From Rhodobiaceae bacterium (GTDB lineage Bacteria; Pseudomonadota; Alphaproteobacteria; Rhizobiales; JANQQB01), in assembly GCA_028285165.1 (NCBI GenBank), contig JANQQB010000276.1, forward strand, positions 1-32,899: DNA of 32,899 nt, read 5' to 3'. The position numbers and the translations under genes were made by a program. Below are positions 23,816 to 32,501 of this stretch, piece after piece; position 1 is the stretch's first letter, and every line of letters begins with the position of its first letter. Under the pieces are notes generated by a model. The model worked only from the letters and a program-made list of their open reading frames with translations. It was not told the origin of the DNA and ran no database searches.

Positions 23816-23843
23816 CACCGCGTTTGTCATCTTGAGGCGTTGA

Positions 23844-26030
23844 ATGTCCGATACCACGACTGCCGACGGGGCGTCCCTGCCAGCCGCGCCCGCCGACACT
23901 CCCGCCTCTCCCGCTGCCGCACCGAATGCCGGCGCCGCGCCGGCGCTTGGACTGCCCTTCGATCTCGCCCGCATCACCGATACGCTGCGCAGCGGCGACA
24001 TCGCGCTCGCTGTTGGTGTGATGACGATCCTGGTCGTGCTGATCATGCCGATGCCGGCCATGGCGCTCGACCTGTTCCTGGCGATCTCACTGATCTTTTC
24101 GGTGCTGATCCTGATGACCGCCCTGTTTATCCAGGGGCCGCTGGAATTCTCCGCGTTTCCGACCGTGCTCCTGATCGCGACCATGATGCGGCTGGCGCTC
24201 AACCTGGCGTCGACGCGGCTGATCCTGGCAAACGGACATGAAGGCAGCGATGCCGCCGGTCACGTCATCGAAGCCTTCGGGTCGTTCGTGATGCGCGGAA
24301 ACTTCATCATCGGTCTGATCGTGTTCGCGATCCTGGTGATCGTGAATTTCATCGTGATCACGAAGGGCTCGGGACGGATCGCCGAAGTCGCGGCCCGGTT
24401 CACGCTCGACGCCATGCCGGGCAAGCAGATGGCGATCGACGCCGACCTTTCGGCCGGGCTGATCACCGAGGACGAAGCCCGCGAGCGGCGCAAGACGCTG
24501 GAAGACGAATCCTCGTTCTACGGCGCCATGGACGGTGCCTCGAAATTTGTGCGCGGCGATGCCATTGCCGGACTGCTGATCACGTTCATCAACATCATCG
24601 GCGGCATTATCATCGGCATGACGCAGCAGAGCCTGACCTTCGTCGAAGCCGGCGAGGTCTATACGCTGCTGACGGTCGGCGATGGTCTGGTGTCGCAGAT
24701 TCCGGCGCTCATCGTGTCGACCGCCGCCGGCCTGCTGGTCTCCAAGGCCGGTGTGCGCGGCGCCGCCGACAAGGCGCTGGTCAAACAATTGTCGGGCTAT
24801 CCGAAGGCGCTCGGCATGTCCTCCTTCGTGATGGTCGTGCTGGCCATGCTGCCCGGCATGCCGGCCATCCCGTTCCTGGGTCTGGCCGCGGGCGCGGGCT
24901 ACCTGGCGTTCACGGCCGATCGGCAACATCGGCAGGCGCTTGCGGAACAGCAATTGGCCGAGCAACGGGCGGCCGAACCCGCTGTGCCGGCCGAGGAGCC
25001 GATCAGCAGCGCGCTCAAGATGGACGAAATCCGGATCGAGCTCGGCTACGGCCTGTTGCCGATGATCAATGGCCCGGACGGCAAGGACCAGCTCACCGAC
25101 CAGATCAAGGCGCTGCGCCGGCAGATGGCCGGCGAGATGGGCTTCGTCATGCCGCCGGTGCGCATCCTCGATAATGTGTCGCTCGCGGGTAACGATTATG
25201 TGATCAAGATCAAGGAAGTGGATGCCGGGACCGGAACCCTGTTTCCGAACCAATATATGGTGATGGACCCGGAAGGGCGTCCGATCGACCTGCCGGGCCA
25301 ACAGACGACGGAGCCGACCTTCGGCCTGCCGGCGACATGGGTCGACCGCAATCTGCGGGAAGAAGCGAGCGTGCGCGGATACACCGTTGTCGACCCGGCC
25401 ACCGTGATTTCGACGCACCTGACCGAGGTTCTGAAAGGCCACGTGTCGGAGCTGCTGTCCTATGCGGATGTGCAGAAATTGCTGTCGGACCTGTCGCCGG
25501 AAATGACCAAGCTGGTCGAGGACATCGTGCCCTCGCAGATCACCGTGTCCGGCATCCAGCGGGTGCTGCAATCGCTGCTGGAAGAACGCATTTCGGTGCG
25601 CGATCTGCCGACCATCCTGGAGGGCATCGCCGAAGGCGTCGGTGTGTCGCGCAATCCGCAAACCATCACCGAACACGTGCGGGCGCGGCTGTCCCGTCAG
25701 ATCTGTGCGCTGAACCAGGCGCCTGGCGGCTATCTGCCGCTGATCACCATGTCGCCGAAATGGGAACACGCCTTTGCCGAGGCGATCGTCGGCGAAGGCG
25801 AGGACCGGCAATTGGCGATGGCGCCTTCCGACCTGCAGGATTTCGTCACCCTGGTGCGCGACCGCTTCGAAGAGGCGGCAATCCAGGGCGAAGTGCCGGT
25901 TCTTTTGACATCACCGGGCATCCGCCCCTTCGTCCGGTCGATCGTCGAACGCTTCCGCCCGCATACCACAGTCATGAGCCAGAGCGAGGTGCATCCGCGT
26001 GTCAAGCTCAAGACGGTCGGTGTGATCTGA
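23844..26030 (+). CDS. flhA: Flagellar type III export gate protein FlhA
   Basis: FlhA is the main export-gate subunit in the MS-ring pore; its cytoplasmic domain docks chaperone-substrate complexes and FliI/J. The 728-residue protein starts with about 35 Ala/Pro-rich residues, an extension beyond the common ~690. About eight membrane segments (45-345) include the conserved ATMMRLALNLASTRLIL and the FHIPEP-equivalent LDAMPGKQMAIDADLSAGLI. The cytoplasmic region (about 365-728) has the GYGLLPMI segment, DPATVISTHLTEVLKGH and a SQSEVHPRVKLKTVGVI end. It stands apart from flhB/fliR here and from the other flagellar blocks. ATG 23844 follows GAGGCG. The call is certain. Confidence 0.97.
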   Translation: MSDTTTADGASLPAAPADTPASPAAAPNAGAAPALGLPFDLARITDTLRSGDIALAVGVMTILVVLIMPMPAMALDLFLAISLIFSVLILMTALFIQGPLEFSAFPTVLLIATMMRLALNLASTRLILANGHEGSDAAGHVIEAFGSFVMRGNFIIGLIVFAILVIVNFIVITKGSGRIAEVAARFTLDAMPGKQMAIDADLSAGLITEDEARERRKTLEDESSFYGAMDGASKFVRGDAIAGLLITFINIIGGIIIGMTQQSLTFVEAGEVYTLLTVGDGLVSQIPALIVSTAAGLLVSKAGVRGAADKALVKQLSGYPKALGMSSFVMVVLAMLPGMPAIPFLGLAAGAGYLAFTADRQHRQALAEQQLAEQRAAEPAVPAEEPISSALKMDEIRIELGYGLLPMINGPDGKDQLTDQIKALRRQMAGEMGFVMPPVRILDNVSLAGNDYVIKIKEVDAGTGTLFPNQYMVMDPEGRPIDLPGQQTTEPTFGLPATWVDRNLREEASVRGYTVVDPATVISTHLTEVLKGHVSELLSYADVQKLLSDLSPEMTKLVEDIVPSQITVSGIQRVLQSLLEERISVRDLPTILEGIAEGVGVSRNPQTITEHVRARLSRQICALNQAPGGYLPLITMSPKWEHAFAEAIVGEGEDRQLAMAPSDLQDFVTLVRDRFEEAAIQGEVPVLLTSPGIRPFVRSIVERFRPHTTVMSQSEVHPRVKLKTVGVI

Positions 26031-26082
26031 GCCTGTTATCCGAACCCCTCCATTCCCTATTCGAGCCCACGAAAGCCGTTCC

Positions 26083-26361
26083 ATGACTGCAGACCTTCTC
26101 GGCACCGTACAATTCGCCTGCCTGGCCCTCGGCGCACTGCTGGCCCTTGCGACGGTCCTTGTCGCCTGGCAGCAGGCCCTGGCCCATCAACGTCTGACCG
26201 GCAGGACGCATTTCGGTGTGACCGGTACCACCGAGACCTCGATGCCGACAACGGCGGGTGCCGACCTTGCGAACCCCCGGCAAACGGTCATGCGGTTTCG
26301 GCCGCCGCGTACCCTGGCTGCTTCGCGACCGGTTCTGTGTCCGGCAACGGGTGTCCGGTGA
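26083..26361 (+). CDS. Small hypothetical protein with one membrane segment
   Basis: An unrecognised 92-residue ORF, 52 nt downstream of flhA and in the same direction. Residues about 5-28 (LLGTVQFACLALGALLALATVLVAW) form one membrane helix; the rest is Thr/Arg-rich without a fold signal. The ribosome site is weak (GAAAG). Small single-pass proteins do occur after flhA, but coding status is uncertain and it may be spurious. Confidence 0.3.
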   Translation: MTADLLGTVQFACLALGALLALATVLVAWQQALAHQRLTGRTHFGVTGTTETSMPTTAGADLANPRQTVMRFRPPRTLAASRPVLCPATGVR

Positions 26362-26487
26362 CTATGTTTGCATGAGGGTCGGACCGGTTCGGATCTGTGG
26401 CCTGACAGGGGCTTGCGGTTTCTGCGGGCTTGTGATCTTCAAGGCAACGCCAACCCCCATGCCAATCGAAAAGGCCGTGTCATTCCG

Positions 26488-27117
26488 GTGCGCGATGTCA
26501 TCGATCTCAGCCTGAACGGCTATACGGACCTGCCGGATGGCAAGGTTGCCCAAATCGTCACCTATCTGGAGACGACGGAGCCGGCCGACTGGCGTCTGCC
26601 GACGCCAGAGGGGGCGGAACTCGTCACGGCTGAAACCGTGGGGCTGGACCGCTATCGGGCGCTGTTCCGGGAAATCGGCTCGGACTGGCTCTGGTTTTCC
26701 CGCCTGATCCTCTCCGATGCCGAACTGCAAGCGGTGCTCGCGGAGCCGGGCCGGCAGATCCGCATCGCGCGCATCGACGGGCGTGATTGCGGTCTCTTGG
26801 AACTGGAATTCTCCGATCCCGCCAATGTTGAAGTATCATTTTTCGGTCTTGTGCCATCGGCCGTCGGGCGATCGATCGGACGCTGGATGATGGGTGAGGC
26901 ATTGGCGATTTGCTGGGCGGCCCCGCAGACCGAACGGGTGTGGCTGCACACCTGCACGCTCGATCATCCCAGTGCCCTGTCATTTTACATGAAATGCGGT
27001 TTCCGTCCGTATCGCCGGGCGATCGAGGTGGCCGACGACCCGCGGCTTTCCGGTCATCTGCCGGACACTGCCGGTGTGCGCCTTCCGTTGCTCCAACGAT
27101 CTCCCGGCGCGGACTGA
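26488..27117 (+). CDS. GNAT-family N-acetyltransferase
   Basis: A cytoplasmic acyl-CoA-dependent acetyltransferase, substrate unknown. The C-terminal half has the GNAT fold: FFGLVPSAVGRSIGRWMMGEAL (acetyl-CoA-binding region, a loose version of the Q/RxxGxG/A motif) and VWLHTCTLDHPSALSFYMKCGFRPYRR, a classic GNAT end. The N-terminal part begins VRDVIDLSLNGYTDLPDGKVAQIVTYLE. The track start (26368) includes improbable residues; I prefer the in-frame GTG 26488, though neither start has a strong ribosome site. The resulting 209-residue length is normal for the family. It converges with the PqiA-like gene. Confidence 0.8.
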   Translation: MRDVIDLSLNGYTDLPDGKVAQIVTYLETTEPADWRLPTPEGAELVTAETVGLDRYRALFREIGSDWLWFSRLILSDAELQAVLAEPGRQIRIARIDGRDCGLLELEFSDPANVEVSFFGLVPSAVGRSIGRWMMGEALAICWAAPQTERVWLHTCTLDHPSALSFYMKCGFRPYRRAIEVADDPRLSGHLPDTAGVRLPLLQRSPGAD

Positions 27118-27161
27118 TCGCGCGCGAGTCGCTCGGGGAAATCGGGACGAATGCCGCTGCC

Positions 27162-27662
27162 TCAGGCGCGGGCGCTCTTTTCAATCGCAAGCGCGGCGAC
27201 GGCCGATAACAGCGTGGCAGCGCCGAAAAACCAGATGCCGGGCAAGGCCACGGCCGACGCCATGCCGCTGGTCTTTGCCGCAAACACCACGATCGCCACG
27301 AGCATCACATCCATCATCGACCACTTGCCGAGGGCCGACAGCCAGACCAGGCGCCGCACGTGCAGTGTTCCGAACCCGATCAGGAACAGGACAACAAGTT
27401 TCGAGATCGGGAAAACAATCGAGAAAATCCCGATTACAGCCGCCAGGAGCGCGTCGCCCGCGTCCCACAAACCGGTGACGACCTCGATAAGCGACGGGGT
27501 TTCCTCGAACACGAAGAACTTTTCAAGGCTCATCAGCGGCAAGGTGAGGCCGAGCGGAAAACACAGGGCCGCACCCAGAAGGAGAAGGGGAATCAAGACC
27601 ATCGTCGGCCCGACGCGATCTGCGTCGTGAAGGTTCCCGCTGTTGGTTCCCGGATCAATCAT
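27162..27662 (-). CDS. PqiA-family membrane protein, single domain
   Basis: A 166-residue inner-membrane protein with four hydrophobic segments. LSALGKWSMMDVMLVAIVVFAAKTSGMA is a signature of the paraquat-inducible protein A domain. Enteric PqiA is about 400 residues with two such domains and works with the MCE protein PqiB in lipid transport; here there is one domain and no MCE gene nearby. It lies 111 bp downstream of fliJ in the same direction but after a terminator, so it is probably not part of the flagellar operon. Function uncertain. Confidence 0.82.
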   Translation of the reverse strand: MIDPGTNSGNLHDADRVGPTMVLIPLLLLGAALCFPLGLTLPLMSLEKFFVFEETPSLIEVVTGLWDAGDALLAAVIGIFSIVFPISKLVVLFLIGFGTLHVRRLVWLSALGKWSMMDVMLVAIVVFAAKTSGMASAVALPGIWFFGAATLLSAVAALAIEKSARA

Positions 27663-27703
27663 GCTCAGCGACCATGGCGGCAGGCGTGGGCGAGGTCAAA
27701 CCG

Positions 27704-27727
27704 AAAAGCCCGGAGCATTGTCCGGGC
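27704..27727 (-). terminator. Intrinsic terminator after fliI-fliJ
   Basis: On the minus strand GCCCGGA-CAATGC-TCCGGGC is followed by TTTTC, giving a 7-bp stem with a short U tract, about 45 nt beyond the fliJ stop. Confidence 0.65.
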
Positions 27728-27772
27728 CGGCTTCATCGTGTGAGAAGGAGGTGCAGTCGATCGACCTTCCGG

Positions 27773-28186
27773 TCAGCCGCCCACTGCATGGCGCCGGGCG
27801 GCGATTTCGTCCATGTCGTCCTGTTCCGCGGCTTCTGCTTCCGCCTGCTCGCGGGCATTGTCGCGTTCTTCGAGCTGTTCGAACTTCTTCAGCTCCTCGA
27901 CCGCTTCGGCCAGGGCTTCGCGGGCATTTTCAAGCTGCGAATCCAGATCGTTCGCCGACGCTTGCAGATTGTCGCGGCGCTGGATCGCGGCCTTTGCGAA
28001 GGTCGGATAGGCAAAATGGGTGACATCGGTAATGCCGACCCGTTCCTGTTCGGATGAGATCTGATTATCCAGCTCATCGGCCATCCGCTGGAAATCAGCA
28101 ATCATGGCTTCGATCTGAGCGACCTGTCGACGCTTTTCGTCAACCTGGAACCTTTTCAGCCGCAAAAGGCTTTCACGAGACTTCAT
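27773..28186 (-). CDS. fliJ: Flagellar export protein FliJ
   Basis: FliJ is the central stalk of the flagellar export ATPase, recycling chaperones and activating FlhA. The 137-residue protein is almost wholly charged helix: MKSRESLLRLKRFQVDEKRRQ at the N-terminus, then a long coiled coil (to about residue 125) with an Ala/Glu-rich tail. Length and helical pattern are those of FliJ, and it lies directly after fliI. Start is ATG 28186 with GGAG 9 nt upstream; the track's GTG three bases earlier is less likely. Sequence conservation is low in this family, so synteny adds much of the confidence. Confidence 0.9.
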   Translation of the reverse strand: MKSRESLLRLKRFQVDEKRRQVAQIEAMIADFQRMADELDNQISSEQERVGITDVTHFAYPTFAKAAIQRRDNLQASANDLDSQLENAREALAEAVEELKKFEQLEERDNAREQAEAEAAEQDDMDEIAARRHAVGG

Positions 28187-28215
28187 CACGCAACACTCCG
28201 TTCAATGAAGCCACC

Positions 28216-29538
28216 TTACGACAGACTCATTTCCAAAAGGTTGGCCAAACGTTCGAATCCATCCTTGAATCCGGTAATTTCCTCCTTTTGTTGGGCCAAA
28301 AACTGTTCCAATTCGGGATTCCGGTGAATCGCGAGGTCGGTCAAGGGATCGGATCCCTTGCGATAAGCCCCCAGCCGGATCAGTTCCTCCATGTCGGCAT
28401 AGGCGGCCATCAGCCGCCGGGCTTCGGTCAGGACGGGGCGGCAGTTTTCCGGAATACAGGCGGGCATGGTCCGCGACACCGATTTCAATACATTAATGGC
28501 CGGATAGCGCCCGCGTTCGGCGATCGCCCGTTCCATGACCACGTGGCCGTCAAGGATGCCGCGCACGGTGTCGGCAACCGGCTCGTTGTGGTTGTCTCCC
28601 TCGACGAGGACGGTGAACAATCCGGTGATCGTGCCGCCATCCGGGTGGCCGGGACCGGCCCGTTCCAGGAGTTTCGGCAGTTCGGAAAAGACGGTCGGCG
28701 TATAGCCCTTGGACGTCGGCGGTTCGCCGGCCGACAGGCCGATCTCGCGCTGCGCCGTGGCGAAACGGGTCACTGAATCCATAAGACACAGCACATCCTT
28801 GCCGGCATCGCGGAAATATTCACAAAGGGCCATCGTCAGGAAGGCCGCCTCGCGGCGCATCAATGCGGGTTCATCGGATGTCGCTACGACAACGATGGAG
28901 CGGCGCAGGCCCTCCTCGCCGAGATCGTCTTCGATGAACTCCCTGACCTCGCGGCCGCGTTCGCCGATCAACCCGATTACGGCGACATCGCAATCGGTGT
29001 TGCGCGCCAGCATCGACAGGAGCACCGACTTGCCGACACCCGATCCGGCGAAGATGCCCATGCGCTGGCCGCGGCAGCATGTGGTAAATGTATTGAGAGC
29101 CCGGACGCCAAGGTCGATCGGCGCGCCGACACGGCCCCTTGCATTGGCGCTCAGCGGCGGGGCCCGCGTCGGTCGCGGTTCGTGTCCGGTCGGCATCGGT
29201 CCGTTGCCGTCGATCGGGTCACCAAAGGCATTGACCACGCGGCCGAGCCAGGCATCGGTTGGTCGCACCGCGCTCTCCTGTGCGCCGAGCAGCGCCCGAC
29301 AGCCGAGCCGCACGCCTTCAATCGGTGCGAACGGCAGGCACAGCGCCTTGTCGTCTTCGAACCCGACGACCTCGCACGGCACCATGCGGTCGCCGGACGC
29401 CTCGATCGTCAGACGGCTGCCGACGCTCATGGCAAACAACGGTCCGGCAACTTCGACCAGCAGGCCGCGCACGCTGGCCACACGCCCATAAATTGTGGTG
29501 GCAGCAATATCGGAGACGGCGCGTTTCAGGGATTCCAT
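28216..29538 (-). CDS. fliI: Flagellum-specific ATPase FliI
   Basis: FliI is the hexameric ATPase at the base of the export gate. The 440-residue protein has an N-terminal beta-barrel (about 10-95), Walker A GSGVGKS (165-171), the [16 protein letters not shown] motif (about 185-200), Walker [13 protein letters not shown] (about 248-260), and the arginine-finger region. Length is typical. It is the first gene of a minus-strand fliI-fliJ pair with a 29-nt gap, and is divergent from ctrA. A candidate CtrA box lies 27 bp before its ATG. Confidence 0.97.
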   Translation of the reverse strand: MESLKRAVSDIAATTIYGRVASVRGLLVEVAGPLFAMSVGSRLTIEASGDRMVPCEVVGFEDDKALCLPFAPIEGVRLGCRALLGAQESAVRPTDAWLGRVVNAFGDPIDGNGPMPTGHEPRPTRAPPLSANARGRVGAPIDLGVRALNTFTTCCRGQRMGIFAGSGVGKSVLLSMLARNTDCDVAVIGLIGERGREVREFIEDDLGEEGLRRSIVVVATSDEPALMRREAAFLTMALCEYFRDAGKDVLCLMDSVTRFATAQREIGLSAGEPPTSKGYTPTVFSELPKLLERAGPGHPDGGTITGLFTVLVEGDNHNEPVADTVRGILDGHVVMERAIAERGRYPAINVLKSVSRTMPACIPENCRPVLTEARRLMAAYADMEELIRLGAYRKGSDPLTDLAIHRNPELEQFLAQQKEEITGFKDGFERLANLLEMSLS

Positions 29539-29564
29539 GGGATGTCTTTCGGCCCGTCCTTAAC

Positions 29565-29580
29565 GGTAACGGATCGTTAA
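29565..29580 (-). promoter_or_regulatory. Candidate CtrA box upstream of fliI
   Basis: On the minus strand TTAA-CGATCCG-TTACC matches TTAA-N7-TTAAC with one mismatch and is followed by CG-TTAAG, a further half-site. It ends 27 bp from the fliI ATG, overlapping the expected promoter. Confidence 0.55.
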
Positions 29581-29759
29581 GAGGTTTCGACAATGATTAA
29601 CGCAAGTGCTTGAAGGCAACTGGATCCGGTTGCCGGCTCTACAAGGATAGAGATCCGCATTTCGGCTGTTCCGACTTTGGCAGGGTAACGAACAGTCCGG
29701 TTGCATTGCGTTTCCGTCCGCCGGCGACTTTCAGACGGCCCTTAATCACTTGCTGTGAC

Positions 29760-29867
29760 GAATCGCTATCTGTTAACCATATCACTATCTGATTCGGGTT
29801 GACGTACCGCTCTTCGTTGTAGCCGCGTGCTGGGCCGGATCCTCTGATCCGGACGAGGCAGGGATTC
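29760..29867 (+). promoter_or_regulatory. GANTC (CcrM methylation) cluster upstream of ctrA
   Basis: Three GANTC sites occur in 108 bp: GAATC at 29760, GATTC at 29791 and GATTC at 29863. In Caulobacter the ctrA P1 promoter is repressed by CcrM full methylation at a GANTC near its -35. The 29791 site lies beside a TTGACG in a comparable arrangement. Confidence 0.55.
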
Positions 29868-29881
29868 TAAGGGGATTTAGC

Positions 29882-30583
29882 ATGCGCGTTTTACTGATTG
29901 AAGACGACAGCGCTACGGCGCAAAGCATCGAATTGATGCTGAAATCCGAAAGTTTTAACGTCTACACGACGGATCTCGGCGAAGAGGGCATCGACCTCGG
30001 CAAGCTCTACGATTACGACATCATTCTCCTTGATCTGAACCTGCCTGACATGTCCGGTTACGAAGTTCTTCGCACGCTGCGCGTGTCGAAGATCAAGACG
30101 CCGATCCTGATCCTGTCCGGTCTTGCCGGTATCGAAGACAAGGTGCGCGGTCTCGGCTTCGGCGCCGACGACTATATGACCAAGCCTTTCCACAAGGATG
30201 AACTGGTTGCCCGGATCCACGCGATCGTGCGCCGCTCCAAGGGGCATGCGCAATCGGTGATCACGACCGGGGCACTGACGGTCAATCTCGATACGAAGAC
30301 GGTCGAGGTGAACGGCCAGCGGGTGCATCTGACCGGCAAGGAATACCAGATGCTGGAACTGCTGTCCTTGCGCAAGGGCACGACGCTCACCAAGGAAATG
30401 TTCCTCAACCACCTCTACGGTGGCATGGACGAACCCGAACTCAAGATCATCGACGTGTTCATCTGTAAGCTGCGCAAGAAACTTGCCGCGGCCACCGATG
30501 GCACGAACTTTATCGAGACCGTCTGGGGACGCGGATACGTGTTGCGCGAACCCGAACAGGAAGTCATGCGCGAATCGGCCTGA
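29882..30583 (+). CDS. ctrA: Cell-cycle response regulator CtrA
   Basis: CtrA is an OmpR-type response regulator controlling flagellar, division and replication genes; it is phosphorylated through the CckA-ChpT relay. The 233-residue protein has an N-terminal receiver with RVLLIEDD, the phosphoacceptor D51 in [20 protein letters not shown] and KPFHKDEL, and a winged HTH with [33 protein letters not shown] and [12 protein letters not shown], nearly a CtrA fingerprint. AAGGGG lies 7-8 nt before the ATG. The C-terminus is RESA; Caulobacter CtrA ends in two alanines needed for ClpXP turnover. Terminator at 30626-30652. Divergent from fliI-fliJ, as in Caulobacter. Confidence 0.97.
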   Translation: MRVLLIEDDSATAQSIELMLKSESFNVYTTDLGEEGIDLGKLYDYDIILLDLNLPDMSGYEVLRTLRVSKIKTPILILSGLAGIEDKVRGLGFGADDYMTKPFHKDELVARIHAIVRRSKGHAQSVITTGALTVNLDTKTVEVNGQRVHLTGKEYQMLELLSLRKGTTLTKEMFLNHLYGGMDEPELKIIDVFICKLRKKLAAATDGTNFIETVWGRGYVLREPEQEVMRESA

Positions 30584-30625
30584 CCGGCTCGACGCGCACC
30601 CCTTCTCCCCTTTCTGACACTTTTT

Positions 30626-30652
30626 CCGCCCGGTCGCCGCCGGGCGGTTTTT
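30626..30652 (+). terminator. Intrinsic terminator of ctrA
   Basis: CCGCCCGG-TCGCCG-CCGGGCGG is an 8-bp GC stem followed directly by TTTTT. It ends at the stop codon of the converging Lrp-type gene. Confidence 0.88.
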
Positions 30653-31197
30653 CATGCCGGCTCATGGTTGATGACCGGCCAGGCTTGCGTTATGCCGGCC
30701 TGAACCGGTCGTTCCAGATAGGTGGACAGGACAACATAGGACCGGGTCGCCTTGACCCCGGGTGTTGCATAGAGCAGCGACAACAGCGCTTCCAGATCCC
30801 TTGTATCGCGGGTCCGGACCTTGAGCAGCATGCAGGTGTCGCCGGCGACCGAATGGATCTCCTCGACTTCGGGATAGTCCGCCAGTGCCATGGTCTGTTG
30901 GCTCTTTCCCCAGCCGACCGTATCGACATGGACAAAGGCGAGGAGCGGCTTGCCGACCGCGACCGGATCCATCACGGCTGCCATCCGGCGCAGGACGCCG
31001 GCTGCACGCAGCTTCTTGACCCTTTCGTGAACCGCCGGCGCCGACAGGCCGACTTCTTCTCCGAGCGCGGCGTAGCCGCGGCTGCCGTCCTGTTCGAGAG
31101 CGCTTAATATTTTTCGGTCGAAAGCGTCGAGGCGGCGCGCCGGACTGTCGTTTCGGTGAGGTTTGTCTGTTTTTGCCATTGATTTCGAGTTTTCCAT
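30652..31197 (-). CDS. Lrp/AsnC-family transcriptional regulator
   Basis: A 181-residue regulator with an N-terminal HTH (RRLDAFDRKILSALEQDGSRGYAALGEEVGLSAPAVHERVKKLRAAGV, about 20-68) and a C-terminal ligand-binding RAM domain (about 85-165) containing VEEIHSVAGDTCMLLKVRTRD and TRSYVVLSTYLERPV. Lrp/AsnC proteins usually sense amino acids and often control the divergent exporter. The track start is too long; ATG 31197 or 31179 is plausible, neither with a strong ribosome site, and I take 31197. Divergent from an MFS gene across 70 bp, so that gene is its likely target. Confidence 0.92.
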   Translation of the reverse strand: MENSKSMAKTDKPHRNDSPARRLDAFDRKILSALEQDGSRGYAALGEEVGLSAPAVHERVKKLRAAGVLRRMAAVMDPVAVGKPLLAFVHVDTVGWGKSQQTMALADYPEVEEIHSVAGDTCMLLKVRTRDTRDLEALLSLLYATPGVKATRSYVVLSTYLERPVQAGITQAWPVINHEPA

Positions 31198-31267
31198 AGG
31201 AAGCTGAATGTCATCTGGATAATTTACGGTTCTGCTGAATACCATACAAGAAACTGGGATTCGATCG

Positions 31268-32422
31268 ATGATGATTCTGGTTGCCGTGCTGACCGGATGC
31301 GTCGCGGTGATCGGCGCGAACTCGCTGGCGCTCGGACCGATCGCACCGGCGATCGGCCGCGATCTGGAGAGCGGCATTGCAACAACGATGATCGCCGCCG
31401 CCGGCTACGGGTTCGGCACGACCATCGGTGCGCTGTTCCTGTCGCGGCTGATCGACGGGATCGGCGTCAAACAGGCGTTGTCGGCCGCCCTTGGCGGTCT
31501 GATCGCCGCCTTCGTGCTGAGCGCGGCGGCACCGTCCATCCTGGTTCTGATCCTGGCGCAATTCGCTGCCGGACTGGGGGCGGGGGTCGGCTTGCCGGCG
31601 ATCTATGCCTTCACGGCCCTGGTTGCTCCGAAGGGACAGGAAAGCACTGTCCTCGGGCGGGTTCTGGTCGGCTGGACAATCAGCATGGTGGCCGGTGTGA
31701 GCCTGTCCTCCCTGCTTGCCGATCTGTTGCATTGGCGGTTCGTCTACGGCGGTCTTGCGCTGTGCGGGGGCGCCGCGCTGCTTGCTCTGAGGCGGTACGC
31801 ACCGGACACCGCACCCAACCCGGCCGGGCCGGCAGGATCCGCGCTATCGGCCCTAAACATCCCGGGTGTCCTGCCGCTGATCGGGATTTGTCTTGCCTAT
31901 ATGACGGCGTTCTACGGCACCTATGCCTATCTTGGCGACCACATCCATGCCGCACTCGGCCTGCCGGTTAGCGCCGGCGGACTGGCCGCTCTGGTCTATG
32001 GTGCCGGCTTCGGGGCCGCGGCCCTGGCCAATCCGCTGGTGGATCGCTTCGGACGGCGGCGGGTAATGCCGGCGAGCTTTCTCTTCATCGCCGTCGTCTA
32101 TGGCCTGCTTGGTCTCGCCGGCCAGGCCTTTGGCGCGCTGCTTGTCCTGTGTTTTGCCTGGGGGCTGGCCAACCATTTCGGTCTGAACCTGATCGTCGCC
32201 GGGCTGTCCGATATCCGGCCCGACCGGCGCGGCAGTATTCTTGGCCTGAACAGCGCTGCAACCTATCTTGCCGCCAGCACCGGGGCGCTCGCTTTCGGAC
32301 CGCTATACGAAACCTACGGGTTTGCGAGCCTTGCCCTGACCGCGGCCCTGCTCACGGCCGGTGCTGCGGTGCTGGCCGTCTTCTGCGGGCGCCGGGACCG
32401 TGCCCTCAAAGAGCCGGCTTGA
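31268..32422 (+). CDS. MFS transporter (putative exporter)
   Basis: A 384-residue transporter with about 12 hydrophobic segments, typical of compact Bcr/CflA- or AraJ-like drug and metabolite exporters. A loop after segment two reads LFLSRLIDGIGVKQALSAALG (an A-motif-like region), and a second copy, VDRFGRRRVMPASFLFI, occurs in the second half. ATG 31268 is followed by another ATG; the ribosome site GGGATTC is weak. Divergent Lrp regulator suggests amino-acid-responsive export. Substrate unknown. A bidirectional terminator follows. Confidence 0.9.
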   Translation: MMILVAVLTGCVAVIGANSLALGPIAPAIGRDLESGIATTMIAAAGYGFGTTIGALFLSRLIDGIGVKQALSAALGGLIAAFVLSAAAPSILVLILAQFAAGLGAGVGLPAIYAFTALVAPKGQESTVLGRVLVGWTISMVAGVSLSSLLADLLHWRFVYGGLALCGGAALLALRRYAPDTAPNPAGPAGSALSALNIPGVLPLIGICLAYMTAFYGTYAYLGDHIHAALGLPVSAGGLAALVYGAGFGAAALANPLVDRFGRRRVMPASFLFIAVVYGLLGLAGQAFGALLVLCFAWGLANHFGLNLIVAGLSDIRPDRRGSILGLNSAATYLAASTGALAFGPLYETYGFASLALTAALLTAGAAVLAVFCGRRDRALKEPA

Positions 32423-32427
32423 ACGGC

Positions 32428-32458
32428 AAAGGGCCGGAAACTTCCGTTCCGGCCCTTT
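32428..32458. terminator. Bidirectional terminator between MFS and cheR
   Basis: AAAGGGCCGGAA and TTCCGGCCCTTT form a 12-bp stem with a 7-nt loop. The A/T flanks give a short U run in both directions, suiting the convergent genes. Confidence 0.82.
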
Positions 32459-32501
32459 GTGTTTCAGATGACAGGCTTGCGCCGGTATTCGAATGCGACG
32501 G

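Larger units (their letters stand above)
23489..23843. other. ltaA-flhA divergent intergenic region and flhA leader
   Basis: This 355-bp region holds, from left to right, the ltaA promoter side, a GAATC site (23625-23629), a candidate CtrA box (23650-23665), two GGCA-N5-TGCC dyads 15 bp apart (23674-23686 and 23689-23701), a long inverted repeat (23718-23786) and a possible 22-codon ORF. A sigma-54 promoter was not found: both GG/GC pairs near 23675 and 23690 are only 8 bp apart. Confidence 0.6.
29539..29881. other. fliI-ctrA divergent control region
   Basis: This 343-bp non-coding region carries the CtrA box near fliI, further TTAA half-sites (around 29597, 29742 and 29773), three GANTC sites on the ctrA side, and a hairpin in the ctrA leader (CCGGATC-CTCT-GATCCGG, 29835-29852). 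TTGACG at 29799-29804 lies just after a GATTC and could be a -35 element, but no clear -10 is visible at 17 bp. The track ORF 29610-29792 is a GC artefact. Confidence 0.65.

Noticed and set aside
24087-25811. 574-codon antisense ORF within flhA
   Set aside because: Shadow of flhA on the opposite strand; no recognisable domain and no ribosome site.
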